Assembly (NCBI RefSeq): GCF_037975245.1
Contig: NC_092578.1
Location: 1,745,001 to 1,807,000 of the forward strand
DNA: 62,000 nucleotides
Source of the DNA: Apostichopus japonicus
Lineage: Eukaryota > Echinodermata > Holothuroidea > Aspidochirotida > Stichopodidae
Direction: 5' to 3'
The first letter of the stretch is position 1; each line of letters begins with the position of its first letter. Positions 61,304 to 62,000 of the stretch are shown here, piece by piece. Position numbers and translations under genes: made by a program. The notes under the pieces are model-generated. The model searched no databases. It had not been told where the DNA came from and worked only from the letters and a program-made list of their open reading frames with translations.

Positions 61304-61487
61304 GGTAGAGGGACTGATATTTGCTAGTCCACAGAGGGGATTCTTCATCCAGATTCCTACTATCTGTTGTGTTCATTTTTCTTCCTTTGAGCGTGGTCTA
61401 GCAGAGCCATGGAGCCTACAGCACCTCCTTATGAGGACAGCCCTACAGCTAATCCGAAACACTCGACTAATCCAGTTGATGAAGAGA
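61304..61487 (+). other. Internal 5' exon (5'UTR plus coding start)
   Basis: A pyrimidine-rich acceptor, TTTTCTCCTTTGTAG, ends at 61303 and a consensus donor GA|GTAAGT follows 61487. The exon is 184 bp: 105 bp of 5'UTR then the coding start. The acceptor implies at least one upstream non-coding exon. Confidence 0.65.
61409..61487 (+). CDS. N-terminal coding start of an unidentified gene (partial)
   Basis: ATG in a strong Kozak setting (GAGCCATGG) opens 26 codons plus one base before the GTAAGT donor at 61488, so the intron is phase 1. The peptide begins MEPTAPPYEDSPTANP and continues polar and Ser/Thr/Asn-rich, with no signal peptide or membrane segment. Proline-tyrosine N-termini like APPYED occur in small membrane proteins of the LITAF and Bax-inhibitor type, where the rest of the protein carries the fold, but 26 residues cannot decide. 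The next exon is beyond the window. Start, Kozak and donor together make a real gene likely. Confidence 0.7.
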
Positions 61488-62000
61488 GTAAGTTATAAAT
61501 GTCTTAAGATATCTGAACATATACTGTTAAGGCACTTGCATGCCTGAAGTAAGGTACTAGTTGCAATCCTTAGTAATTATAAACAAACTTTTCCACCACC
61601 CCCCCTTACACGATATTACGTCTTCACCAAAAATAGCGTGAATAATAAAAACCCAAAGTCCAAACGAAGTTACGATTCGTGACGCACTCAGCTTGAAATC
61701 ACGATATTACGTATTAGCGTGAATGTAGCAGTCATGTTTGCTATCATGAAGGCTTGGTATCACGATATAGCGTATGATCGTGCTATATAGTTGTGTCATT
61801 TACCAAACTTTACAGTATTCAGGTTTCACGATAGAAAACGAATAAGGCCATCACAATACACGATGCCACAGCTGATTTAATCTGGGCGGGAATGTATATT
61901 AAACATTCTCTCCACAATTCGTAGCATTGATTTACTTCAAAGCACTTTGTTTTGCCTAAACTGGAACTACTTATTTACCAAATGTCTTTTCTGTCTGTCT
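61488..62000 (+). other. Intron of the right-edge gene, 5' part
   Basis: No further exon is apparent up to the window end. It contains repeated CACGATATTACG and TAGCGTGAAT motifs at 61609-61772. Confidence 0.55.
61609..61772. repeat. Dispersed CACGATATTACG / TAGCGTGAAT motif cluster
   Basis: CACGATATTACG occurs at 61609 and 61700, with the variant CACGATATAGCG at 61761; TAGCGTGAAT follows the first two at 61634 and 61715. Weaker CACGAT echoes are at about 61827 and 61858. It may be a degenerate tandem repeat or clustered binding sites in the first coding intron. Confidence 0.55.

Overview
This window is eukaryotic, metazoan nuclear DNA, AT-rich (by eye about 35% GC), dominated by non-coding sequence, simple repeats and transposable elements. 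A BEL/Pao LTR retrotransposon, tRNA-headed SINEs, long (TA)n arrays and a spliced exon with GTAAGT donor and a good Kozak start fit an animal genome. I suspect a marine invertebrate, perhaps an echinoderm or another deuterostome, but nothing here fixes the species. No bacterial-type operons, CRISPR arrays or intact rRNA/tRNA genes were seen.

Layout: 1-14 kb is intergenic DNA with a small hAT-type MITE (1376-1745, perfect 8-bp target duplication), microsatellites, and two SINEs of different families joined head to head at 6850/6851. 14133-21227 is a nearly full-length, young BEL/Pao element on the minus strand: two 599-bp LTRs differing at one base, a 5-bp GCGAT target duplication, a primer-binding site matching initiator tRNA-Met, and a gag-pol frame cut by one in-frame TGA inside the RNase H domain. 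A short GC-rich island follows at 21355-21535. 21.5-54 kb is intergenic: minisatellites, very long (AT)n and (GAGT)n arrays, two perfect long palindromes with (AT)n centres, more SINE copies, and a 93-bp sequence present twice in inverted orientation (48.4 and 49.3 kb).

Host genes are sparse. The best supported is a 5' exon on the plus strand at the right edge (61304-61487): acceptor, 5'UTR, ATG, 26 codons and a GTAAGT donor; the gene continues beyond the window. A possible last coding exon with a downstream AATAAA lies at 54852-55023, and a weaker one at 29426-29620.

The most interesting observations are: (1) three copies of a roughly 185-bp SINE-like family whose 5' end matches the first ~43 nt of U2 snRNA, including the GTAGTA branch-site-pairing motif in one copy, followed by a shared body unlike U2; (2) the very young BEL/Pao copy whose only visible coding defect is one stop codon splitting the RNase H active site; (3) eleven exact TGACGTCA palindromes in 62 kb where under one is expected by composition; (4) long homopolymer G/C runs outnumbering A/T runs in an AT-rich genome.
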